In this document: positions 49,743-57,683 of the stretch, piece by piece | How the letters are laid out: each line of letters begins with the position of its first letter | Position numbering within the stretch: the stretch's first letter is position 1 | Source: Thermoleophilaceae bacterium | GTDB lineage: Bacteria; Actinomycetota; Thermoleophilia; Solirubrobacterales; Thermoleophilaceae | Length of the DNA stretch: 64,000 nucleotides | Assembly: GCA_030447905.1 (NCBI GenBank) | Contig: JAUJNZ010000008.1 | Span: 93,333-157,332, forward strand | Direction: 5' to 3' | Position numbers and translations under genes: made by a program | The notes under the pieces: model-generated | Database searches by the model: none | What the model saw: the letters and a program-made list of their open reading frames with translations, nothing else | What the model was told of the DNA's origin: nothing

Positions 49743-50756
49743 ATGAAGCTCAGAAGGACAGCCGACGGACTTATCGTCAGCGATGGAGCCGGCGGCTGGG
49801 TCTCGCTGCCGGCCGCCGCGGGGCTGGCGGGCGCCCACAGCGACGCGCTGAGCCCAGAGACGACGACGAACCTCGCGGCCTTCCTCGCAGGCGGGGAGCG
49901 GACTCGCTCCGCGGCCGCCGCCCTACTCGAGCAGGTGCACGGGCAGACCGAGGCAGCGGGCGACCCGGCCGCCGCGCAGCTTCCGTTTCAGCCGCGCTCG
50001 ATGCGCGCCTTCATGCTCTGGGAGTCGCACCTGGTGGCGGCGAGCCGTGTGCTCGTCAAGCGGTTCTTTCCCGCCCCCGTCTCGCGTGCGACGACCGCCT
50101 TCGAAGCGGTCACCGGCCGGACGTTTCCGATGCTCAAGCCGAAGAAGCGCTTCTACGAGATCCCGGCCTTCTACGTCGCCAACCACACGGCCCTGCTCGC
50201 CGACGGCGACGACATGTGGTGGCCGAGCCACACGAGCTTCCTCGACTTCGAGCTCGAGCTCGCTTTCGTGCTCGCTCGGCCGCTGATCGACGCCACGCCC
50301 GAGGAGGGCCGCGCTGCAATCGGCGGCTTCTTCGTCCTCAACGACTGGAGCGCACGGGACGTCCAGGCGGCGGACGCCCGCGAGAACATCTTCGGGCCGG
50401 TGGTCAAGTCGAAGACCTTCGCGAACTCGATCGGCTACGACGTGATAACCGCCGACGAGCTGCCCGACTGGCAGCGCGCGACCGGCCGCGTCCGCGTCGA
50501 CGGCGAGACCTGGTGCGAGGGCACGACGGCCGAAGCGGCCCACGACCTCGGCGAGATGCTGGCCTACGCCTCGGCGGGCGAGCGACTCGAGGCCGGGGAC
50601 GTGATCTCGACCGGATGCATGCCGACGTGCTGTGGCCTCGAGCTCGACCGCTGGATCAAGCCCGGGAACGTCGTCGAGCTCGAGATCGACGCCATCGGGA
50701 CCCTGACTAACAAGGTTCGAGAGGACGGCACTCCCGAGACCGCCTTCGGCGCGTGA
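49743..50756 (+). CDS. fumarylacetoacetate hydrolase family protein
   Basis: A 337-residue protein. The FAH catalytic domain shows FYEIPAFYVANHTALLADGD, FLDFELELAFVLARPLID with the metal-binding Glu residues, GGFFVLNDWSARDVQAAD and GDVISTGCMPTCCGLELDR. Members hydrolyse or decarboxylate oxo-acids with Mg or Mn. The N-terminal 80 residues are a separate small domain. No catabolic operon surrounds it, so the substrate is open. Confidence 0.88.
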   Translation: MKLRRTADGLIVSDGAGGWVSLPAAAGLAGAHSDALSPETTTNLAAFLAGGERTRSAAAALLEQVHGQTEAAGDPAAAQLPFQPRSMRAFMLWESHLVAASRVLVKRFFPAPVSRATTAFEAVTGRTFPMLKPKKRFYEIPAFYVANHTALLADGDDMWWPSHTSFLDFELELAFVLARPLIDATPEEGRAAIGGFFVLNDWSARDVQAADARENIFGPVVKSKTFANSIGYDVITADELPDWQRATGRVRVDGETWCEGTTAEAAHDLGEMLAYASAGERLEAGDVISTGCMPTCCGLELDRWIKPGNVVELEIDAIGTLTNKVREDGTPETAFGA

Positions 50757-50807
50757 CGGAGTCCCGCTTCCCCGAGCGGTCAAGAGCGCGGTCGACCCAC
50801 GTCCGCC

Positions 50808-51130
50808 ATGCGACCAAGTACGGCGAGTCAAGAGCGGGTGTTCGTGTTGATCGGTGCCCGCCCGCACACCGACTGGCTGCCGGCGGAGATAGCTAGAGAC
50901 GGGCGTGGCTTCCTACTGACGGGTGAGGAGGTCCCGGACGGCTACGACTGGCCGCTCGAGCGCGGGCGATTCTCGCACGAGACGAGCATGCCGGGCGTGC
51001 TGGCGGCCGGAGACGTACGCCACGCTTCAGTCAAGCGCTCGGCCTCCGCGGTGGGAGAGGGATCGATCGCGATCCAACTCGTCCAGAGCCTCTTCGCCTA
51101 CGAGCGGCTGCATCCCGGGCGGCCGACCGC
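50808..51130 (+). pseudogene. C-terminal remnant of a thioredoxin-reductase-like flavoprotein
   Basis: The frame reads VFVLIGARPHTDWLPAEIAR, DGRGFLLTGEEVPDGYDWPL, ERGRFSHETSMPGVLAAGDV and RHASVKRSASAVGEGSIAIQ, the last third of a TrxB-like protein including the AAGD flavin loop. Everything before is absent and the ATG at 50808 is coincidental. The GAGD/CxxC regions are missing, so it is inactive. The tail from 51130 is unrelated. Confidence 0.7.
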
Positions 51131-51311
51131 GGCAGCAGCTCCGGCGGGGAGCGCCAGCGAGGCGAGGACCTTGGCGCCCTCAGTTGCCATGCCACCGCCG
51201 TAACCCGGTGTCGGCATAGTCGGATGCGTCTTGGCCGACTGTGCTCCGCAGCGGCTGCTCGTCGGCTCTGGATCACTGTCGTCGGCGCCGACCGCGGGGG
51301 ACACTACGGGG

Positions 51312-52958
51312 ATGGACAACCCCCGAATCGCCGACCGGCTGGACGCGTTCGCGTCGCTGCTCGAGCTCGCCGAGACCAACCCGTACATGGCGCGCGCCTA
51401 CCGCCGCGCCGCCGAGACAATCCGCGCCACGGCGTTCCCGATCGCGGAGCTCGTGACGTCGGGCCGAGTGCGCGAGCTGCGCGGGATCGGCCCGGGGATC
51501 GAGAGGCGGCTGCGCGAGCTCGTCGAGACGGGTGCGATCGCCGAGCTCGAGGAGCTCGAGCGTGAGCTCGCGCCCGATCTCGTGGGCCTCGGGCGCTACC
51601 TGGGCCTTAGCGCGAAGCGCTCGGTCGAGCTCGCGCGGGCCCTCGGCGTCCGGACCGCCGACCAGCTTCGGGAGGCAGCGGCGGCAGGCCGGCTGCCGAC
51701 CGTGCCGGGAATCGGGCCGAAGACCGAGGCCCGCCTCCTCGAGGGGCTCGCCCGCGAGGCCGAGCCGCGACCGCGGCGCGGACTTCTGCTCAGCCGCGCC
51801 TGGGATCTGGTGGGAGCCATCGCGGGCGCCCTCGACGGCGAGGCGGCCGGCGACGCGCGCCGGTGGCGCGACTCTTGCGAGCTGCTGGCCGTCGTATGCG
51901 CTGCACGATACCCGCGCTCATTGCTGGCCCGCTTCGGCGCGCTGCCCCAGATCGTCGCCCTGGTCGAGCAGGACGAGCGTCGCGCGGTGGGGGTAACCGT
52001 CGAGGGCGTGCCGGTCGAGCTCGTCGTCGCCGAACCCCAGCGATTCGGGACGGCCTTAATCCGCGCGACCGGCTCGCCCGAGTACGCCAGGGCCCTCGAG
52101 CCGCTGCCGGACGCGCCCGACGAGGAGGCGGTCTACCGCGCGCTTGGTCTCCCCTGGTGTCCGCCGGAGCTGCGCGAGGAGCCCTTCGGCGGCGAGCCAC
52201 CCGCCCTGGTCGAGCCGGGCGACATCCGCGGCGACCTCCACTGCCACACGACCTGGTCAGACGGAAGGGCGAGCATCCAGGAGATGGGCCGGGCCGCCCG
52301 GGAGCGCGGCTACGAGTACCTCGCTATCTGCGACCACACGCCCGCCGTGGGCGCCGTGCGCGGGCTCAGCCCGGACGACGTCCGCCGCCAGGCGGAGGAG
52401 ATCGCGGCAGCGAACGAGCTGCTTGCGCCGTTTCGCGTCCTGCGCGGTATCGAGTGCGACATCCTCCCCGACGGGCGGCTCGACCTTGCCGACGATGTCC
52501 TCGCGGAGCTCGATTGGGTTCAGGCCAGCGTGCACGGCGGTCAGCGCATGCCGCGGGCGGAGATGACAAAGCGCGTCGAGGAAGCGCTGCGCAACCCCTA
52601 CGTGCACTGCCTCAGCCATCCGAAGGGCCGTTACATCAACCGGCGGCCGGAGAACGCCCTCGACCTGGAGCGAGTGTTTGACGTCGCGCTCGAGGAAGGG
52701 ATCGCCCTAGAGGTCAACGGTCTCCCCGACCGCCTCGACCTGCGCGGCGAGCTCGTCCGCGACGCGCTGGGAGCCGGCGTGCAGGTCGTATGCTCGACCG
52801 ACGCACACTCCGTGCGCGGTCTGGGGAACATGGTGTTCTCGGTCGCGACGGCGCGCCGCGGGTGGGCGACGGCCGCGGGCGTCGTCAACACCGGCTCGCT
52901 ACGGTCGATCCTCGACCGGGGCGTCGAGCGAAGTTGGGGAAGTCCTCGAAGCGGGTGA
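51312..52958 (+). CDS. PolX-like protein with PHP domain and degenerate polymerase palm
   Basis: The start at ATG 51312 gives 548 residues. The order is an 8-kDa/HhH region (RELRGIGPGIERRLRELVET, LPTVPGIGPKTEARLLEGLA), a palm (about 185-285), then a C-terminal PHP phosphoesterase (about 310-530). PHP metal motifs are intact: GDLHCHTTWSDGRASIQEM, AICDHTPAVG, RGIECDIL, ASVHGG, CLSHPKGR and STDAHS. In the palm, the expected GSLRR...GDxD becomes GDARRWRDSCELL, so both catalytic aspartates seem lost. It is likely a nuclease/phosphoesterase rather than a polymerase. Confidence 0.82.
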   Translation: MDNPRIADRLDAFASLLELAETNPYMARAYRRAAETIRATAFPIAELVTSGRVRELRGIGPGIERRLRELVETGAIAELEELERELAPDLVGLGRYLGLSAKRSVELARALGVRTADQLREAAAAGRLPTVPGIGPKTEARLLEGLAREAEPRPRRGLLLSRAWDLVGAIAGALDGEAAGDARRWRDSCELLAVVCAARYPRSLLARFGALPQIVALVEQDERRAVGVTVEGVPVELVVAEPQRFGTALIRATGSPEYARALEPLPDAPDEEAVYRALGLPWCPPELREEPFGGEPPALVEPGDIRGDLHCHTTWSDGRASIQEMGRAARERGYEYLAICDHTPAVGAVRGLSPDDVRRQAEEIAAANELLAPFRVLRGIECDILPDGRLDLADDVLAELDWVQASVHGGQRMPRAEMTKRVEEALRNPYVHCLSHPKGRYINRRPENALDLERVFDVALEEGIALEVNGLPDRLDLRGELVRDALGAGVQVVCSTDAHSVRGLGNMVFSVATARRGWATAAGVVNTGSLRSILDRGVERSWGSPRSG

Positions 52959-53028
52959 GGGCCCCGAAGACGCTTGAGGCGGTTGGGCGTACGGCTTCGT
53001 GGAGCTTGAACATCACCGAGACCCGCGA

Positions 53029-53640
53029 TCAGGCGGGCGGCGCCATCTGCATGATGGCGAGCGACGCGCCCTGTGGGTCGATCAGGCCCGCGAACCGGCC
53101 GATCGGCATGTCCATCGGCTCCATCGTCACGGTCGCCCCGAGTTTCTGGCCTTGGCGGTCGTCGCGTCGCAGTCGGCGACCGCGAAGCAGATGCTCCAAT
53201 GCGGCGGGACCTCGGCGGGGAGGTACTCGTCGGTCATTTGCATCATCCCCCGACCGGCTTGCCGTCGAGCTCCCAGACCGTGTAGCTCTCCGGTATGCCT
53301 CGACCGTTGGTCGGCCCGCGAACCAGCCGAAGACGGCCGGGTAGAACGCTTGTCGGCCTCGGCGTCGCGGGTGAGCACCTCGTTTCAGCAGAGCGAGTTG
53401 GGCGCGTTGACGAGGTCGGCGCCGGTGAACGTCTTCGGCTGCCAGACACCGAACACGGCGCCCGTCGGATCGGCGGAGAACGCCACCCTCCCGATGTCCA
53501 TCACGTCCATCGGCTCGACGACGACGGTGCCACCCGCCGCCTCGACTTTGTCTGCGGTCTCGTCGGCGCCGGCGACGCTCAGTAGGTCGCCCACGCAGGC
53601 GGCTGTCCCTCCGCATGTGAGCTGGGCTCTCGTTCATTAT
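53029..53640 (-). pseudogene. two-domain VOC (glyoxalase-like) protein, several frameshifts
   Basis: Pieces in different frames join to one protein: DKVEAAGGTVVVEPMDVMDI and VAFSADPTGAVFGVWQPKTF (first VOC unit), FYPAVFGWFAG, ESYTVWELDGKPVGG, YLPAEVPPHWSICFAVADCD and LGATVTMEPMDMPIGRFAGL with DPQGASLAIMQMAPPA (second unit). At least four one-base shifts are needed. It resembles the Cfp30B-type two-domain glyoxalase proteins of actinobacteria. It is decayed or poorly sequenced; no intact frame exceeds about 75 codons of true sequence. Confidence 0.7.
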
Positions 53641-53808
53641 CCTGCCGCGGCCCGCGCTGCGACGAGCGGTCAATCGGCCGCACGCGGCTGGCGCTTCGGC
53701 GCCGGGTCGCACGAGCCGGGCGCGTCGAGTCATGCCGGCGCCGGTGAGGGCCGGCCCGCGCGAGGCGTTGGCGCCCGCCGCTCCACGCCGCTGGTCACCT
53801 TGACCGGG

Positions 53809-54370
53809 TTAGCTCGAGCTGTACTCCGGATACCGATCTCGGTAGCCGAGAAGGCGTCCGAGGGGCGCGGCGATCGTCGCGAGGGCCTTCTGGATTACGA
53901 CGGGAGGACGGGCGAGATACATCTCACCGCGGTGTCGGCCAGCGAGGAGGACGGCGACCTGCAGGGGTGAGGCTGGCCGTTGGCGCCGATCTTCCCGTCC
54001 CGCGCGAGGCCATAGACCGTCTCAAAGAATCCCTCCGTCTCGAGCGCCGGCTCTGCCTCGACCATGACGCGAGTCTCCTCCTCGGCGGCACCCCACCAGG
54101 TATGCCGGGCTCCGGCCGGGACCGTCAACGCCTCGCCGGCCTGGAGGGTTCGCTCCTCACCTTCGACCCGAGCACCGACGCGGCCCGAGAGGACCTCAAA
54201 CCGCTCTTCCTGGAGAGGATGGATGTGTTCGGGCGGTCCCGTTGCGCCGGGCGCGATGATGACCTCGAGCTTGAGACGTCGACCCCGGGGAGTCGGCACT
54301 TGTCTCGTGGAAGATAGTCCGATCGCCGACGACGGGATTCTCGATGATCTGGCCGCGCTGAGCTATCGGC
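53809..54370 (-). pseudogene. cupin-domain protein, frameshifted at both ends
   Basis: The middle is intact: LKLEVIIAPGATGPPEHIHP, LQEERFEVLSGRVGARVEGE and ALTVPAGARHTWWGAAEEET show the cupin barrel with its His/Glu ligands. After GANGQPHP one C is missing near 53964; beyond it the next frame gives LQVAVLLAGRHRGEMYLARP and IAAPLGRLLGYRDRYPEYSS to a stop at 53809. Near 54290 another shift separates ENPVVGDRTIFHETSADSPG from the body. The repaired gene would be about 180 residues, of unknown substrate. Confidence 0.65.
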
Positions 54371-54476
54371 TCAAGCTAGCGAAGCTCACCGGCGGCAGCC
54401 CGCGGCGACGGCCAGCTCTTCTATCCTGCCTGGTGATGCACCTGAACCGTGCTCCTACGCCTTCCGGCTTGTCTGA
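54320..54476 (+). pseudogene. C-terminal tail of a second amidinotransferase-family gene
   Basis: The plus-strand frame reads ILDDLAALSYRLKLAKLTGG, then ALLSCLVMHLNR and, after a small shift, SYAFRLV with a stop at 54476. It matches the C-terminus of the amidinotransferase gene at 55871-56850 (GALLSCM, VMHLNRYSYAFRLV), which lies on the opposite strand 1.4 kb away. Only the last 45-50 codons remain, in inverted orientation. It overlaps the 5' end of the cupin remnant and the first codons of the MATE gene. Confidence 0.55.
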
Positions 54477-55834
54477 GCAGCGAAGCTGATACCGCCCTAG
54501 GGGGGCGTCGACCGCTCGCGCTTGGCCACGCGGTCTGGGTCTTCGCGATCCCCATCCTCTTCGCCGAGGTCGGCGAGACGCTCATCCAGTTCACCGACAC
54601 CGCCCTGCTCGGGCGAGTGGGTAAGGCCGAGCTGGCCGCCATCGGTCCCATCGACGCAGTCGTGGACGTCGCCATAGTGCCCGTGGTCGGGGTCGTCGAG
54701 GCGATGCAGATCCTCCTCGCCCGGCGCGTCGGGCAGGGCCGGGAGCCCGCGATTGGACCCACCTTCGGCCGCGCCCTGGTCCTCGTCGGAGTGGTCTCAC
54801 TCGCGCTTGCGGTAACTCTTCGGCTGGCCTCCGGACCCGTCGCCGAGCGGCTCATCAGCTCGCCGGAGGTGGCGAGGTCCGTGGAGGACTTCTTTCGCTA
54901 CGGCGCGTGGGGCATCGTCTTCTTCGCCCTCAACCTCGCCTACAGCTCACTCTGGGCAGGTCTCGGGAGGACGAGGATCCTCGTCGGCGCCACGCTCGTA
55001 CTCGTGGGGGCGAACCTCGTCCTCGGCATCGGCTTCATCTTCGGCTCCCTCGGACTGCCGGAGCTCGGCATCGAAGGAGCGGGGATCGGCTTTCTCGGCG
55101 CGGAGCTCGTCACCTTCGCCTTTCTGAGCATTGAGACCGCACGGCGGCTCGAGCTCGGGCTCGGGGTCCGGCGACAGGGTGCGGAGCTCGACGCCCCGAC
55201 CCGGGTGATGGCCCGCCTCGGAGCGCCGATCGGGCTCCAGGCGCTCGTCGAGGCGGTTCGCTGGATCGCCTTCTTTCTCGTGATCGAGCGTCTCGGCGAG
55301 GACGCGCTCGCGTGGTCGAGCCTCGTCTACGCCTGCTACGCGTTGTTCCTGATCCCGTCCCAGGCCTTCGCGGAGACGGCGTACACGATGATCTCGGCCT
55401 CCGTCGGTCGGGAGGAGGGAGGAGGCATCGCACGCCTGTCACGAGCTGTCGCCTGGCGCGCGTTCGCGATCACGTTGCCCCTGCTCGCCGCCGCAGTGAT
55501 CGTTCCCGACGTGGTCCTCTCCCTCTTTACCGACGACCCCGAGTTGGTCTCGGGCGCGCGCGAGACGCTTCGTGCCATGGCGGTCGGGATGCTCGCCGTG
55601 GTTGCGGCCGAGATCGCCCTCGCGGCGGTGTTCGGCACCGGTGACACCGGTGCGGGCTTCTTTGTCGAGGTCATAACGAGCGCCACCTTCGTGGCCTGGG
55701 CCGCCGTAGCGGCCCTAGTGGTCGGACTCGATCTTCCCTACGTTTGGCTATCGCTTCCGCTGGCGGCAAGCGTTGGCCTCGCTCTCTCCGCTATTTGGCT
55801 GAGAACCGGCCGTTGGCGCCGGGTCGTCCTGTGA
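54449..55834 (+). CDS. MATE-family multidrug/sodium antiporter
   Basis: 461 residues with 12 membrane helices in two repeats, started at a GTG at 54449. The MATE pattern is LALGHAVWVFAIPILFAEVG, LIQFTDTALLGRVGKAELAA, VVGVVEAMQILLARRVGQGR and GAGIGFLGAELVTFAFLSIE. Such proteins export cationic compounds with Na+ or H+ gradients. The first 20 residues lie over the amidinotransferase tail, so the real start may be a little further in. Confidence 0.88.
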   Translation: MLLRLPACLSSEADTALGGRRPLALGHAVWVFAIPILFAEVGETLIQFTDTALLGRVGKAELAAIGPIDAVVDVAIVPVVGVVEAMQILLARRVGQGREPAIGPTFGRALVLVGVVSLALAVTLRLASGPVAERLISSPEVARSVEDFFRYGAWGIVFFALNLAYSSLWAGLGRTRILVGATLVLVGANLVLGIGFIFGSLGLPELGIEGAGIGFLGAELVTFAFLSIETARRLELGLGVRRQGAELDAPTRVMARLGAPIGLQALVEAVRWIAFFLVIERLGEDALAWSSLVYACYALFLIPSQAFAETAYTMISASVGREEGGGIARLSRAVAWRAFAITLPLLAAAVIVPDVVLSLFTDDPELVSGARETLRAMAVGMLAVVAAEIALAAVFGTGDTGAGFFVEVITSATFVAWAAVAALVVGLDLPYVWLSLPLAASVGLALSAIWLRTGRWRRVVL

Positions 55835-55870
55835 GCGCCCGCTCTTCGACTGGACGGTCAGCCTCGGCGT

Positions 55871-56850
55871 TCAGACGAGCCTGAACGCGTAGGAGTAGCG
55901 GTTGAGGTGCATCACCCCATGCAGGAGAGCAGGGCGCCGGCCTTCAGGTACTCGCCGAGGTTGAAGTAGGAGACCTCCATGGCGAGATCGGCGGCGATGT
56001 CCTCGAGCCGCCGGTTCTTGGTGACCTCCTGTCGGTACTCCTCGGTCCTAGCCCGCATCTCGGGGATGTGCGATGCGTTGAGGAGGGTGTTCGACAGCCG
56101 CACCGAGTTGCAGATCCCCGCGAGGCACTCGACGACCGAGACGTCGATGACGTTCGTGTGGCGCTCGAGCTCTGCGACCTCCCCGCGCTCGAACAGCTCA
56201 GTGCAGACCAGCGTGTCCTCGCGGGTGAGCGGGAAGATCGAGCAGTCGAGGTGGTAGAGGTAGGGATTTTTCTCGCGGACCTTGACGATCCGCATGTCGA
56301 ACTCGCGCTCCATCCACTCGTAGGCCGCCCGCTCCGACCGCTGGCCGTAGCCGCCGACGTAGAGGTCGTCGTGGAGGTGCTTTAGGTCGGCCTCGCCTTC
56401 GAAGCGGTGGGGCGAGAGGTGGGTTCGGTAGCCCATCGAAGCGAAGAACGGAAAGCCGACCTCGCCTCTGTCGCGGCGGGGCGCCGAGGTGAAGTTCGAG
56501 ACGATGACCGGGCTCGGGTCGAGGTGGCCGAGGACGACGCCCAGGTTCGCGGTGAACACGAGGTCCTGGAGGCCGCCGGTGCGCGGGGTGGGAAGCAGGT
56601 AGACGAGGCCGTCTGAGGCCAGGAAGCGGTAGAGCTCGAGGAACTGGGTCATCGCCCGCTTAAGGTTGGGCGCCCGCTCTTCCTCGCCGAGCTCCTCCAT
56701 CCACGGGTTGTTAGCGACCTCCGTCGAGTAGGAGAAGGGGAAGTTGAGCAGGAAGGCGGGGCGACGCAACTCGGTGGGGGTGGTCGGTTGTCCGCTCGCC
56801 GCGGTGGGCGGCGCCTCGCGGCCTTCGGGGCTCGCCTCGAGCAGGGTCAT
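55871..56850 (-). CDS. amidinotransferase-family (guanidino-group modifying) protein, frameshift near the C-terminus
   Basis: AAAGGAG nine bases before the ATG at 56850. About 313 residues up to LLSCMG at a premature stop (55912); a one-base change in the C-run at 55915-55918 restores the usual ending MHLNRYSYAFRLV (stop 55871). Pattern of the pentein fold: LLNFPFSYSTEVANNPWMEE, FTANLGVVLG, LYHLDCSIFPLTREDTLVC, and the C-terminal Cys in GALLSCM expected as nucleophile. The substrate is unknown. The ATG overlaps the TGA of the psd-like gene upstream (ATGA), so translation is coupled. Confidence 0.75.
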
Positions 56851-57683
56851 GTCGATGTCTCCTTTGCGCTCAGCAGTCGACGGGCATCGGGTTGCTTCTC
56901 GTGCACCGCGACGAGCGTGTCGACGCCCGCCTCGACGTGGGAGAGCACCGACTGGGTGGGGCGAAAGCTCCAGCGCCCCGACAGGGGGATCACCAGGTCG
57001 ACCTGCGACCCGTAGCGGATCTGCGAGAAGCGCTGGCCCTGCTGGCAGGGATGGTTCTGCTTGAGGCAGAAGGGGGTGATCGAGTCGACGTCGTAGTCGG
57101 CGATCTGGAGCACGTAGTAGGGGTCGTCGAAGCGCTCGGTGTCGATGCGGTTGACCATGCGCTGGTTGTGGCGCAGGTACTCGGCGCCCGCCGCCCTCAC
57201 GCGCAGCTCGTCGAGGAGGCCCTCCTCGACCTCGAGCATCGGGTGGTTGAGGGTGTCGATCGGGTCGAGCTCGCGGTAGGAGAGCCGCCCGGGGTAGGGC
57301 ACCCGGTTCACGTGCACGTCGAAGAACGTCATGAAGATGCCGATCACCAGGCTCGGGCGGTCGTAGGTCTCGTCGCGCAGGGCCTCGCGCAGCGAGTAGG
57401 GCCGGCCCTTCAGGTCGATGATCGATTCGTCGGGGGAAACCGCCTGCTGGTAGAGGACGACCCCGTCGGCGGGCGCGAAGAAGAAGTCGGTGTCCGAGTA
57501 GCTCGGACGCGGAGGGTCGCGGAAGAAGTGGTGCTCTGAGAGCCAGCTCAGCGGCTTGTCGCGATGAGGGCCGACGTCTTCTCGGACCCACTGTTCGAGT
57601 CTCTTCGCCAACGCTACTTCCTTCGATCGCCGGTTCGGCGAGGCAGTGGGCTGCAGGACTTCGGCAACTCGGTCACCGCTCAA
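56847..57683 (-). CDS. phosphatidylserine decarboxylase-like protein
   Basis: A 278-residue protein with FFFAPADGVVLYQQAVSPDE, GIFMTFFDVHVNRVPYPGRL near residues 114-133 (the Asp/His of the PSD active site), YVLQIADYDVDSITPFCLKQ and RYGSQVDLVIP near the C-terminus. A Gly-Ser pair in the latter could be the autocatalytic cleavage site that makes the pyruvoyl group. It is longer than the short archaetidylserine type (about 210-230) because of an N-terminal extension. Pairing with an amidinotransferase gene suggests a modified substrate rather than ordinary phosphatidylserine. Confidence 0.7.
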   Translation of the reverse strand: MSGDRVAEVLQPTASPNRRSKEVALAKRLEQWVREDVGPHRDKPLSWLSEHHFFRDPPRPSYSDTDFFFAPADGVVLYQQAVSPDESIIDLKGRPYSLREALRDETYDRPSLVIGIFMTFFDVHVNRVPYPGRLSYRELDPIDTLNHPMLEVEEGLLDELRVRAAGAEYLRHNQRMVNRIDTERFDDPYYVLQIADYDVDSITPFCLKQNHPCQQGQRFSQIRYGSQVDLVIPLSGRWSFRPTQSVLSHVEAGVDTLVAVHEKQPDARRLLSAKETST

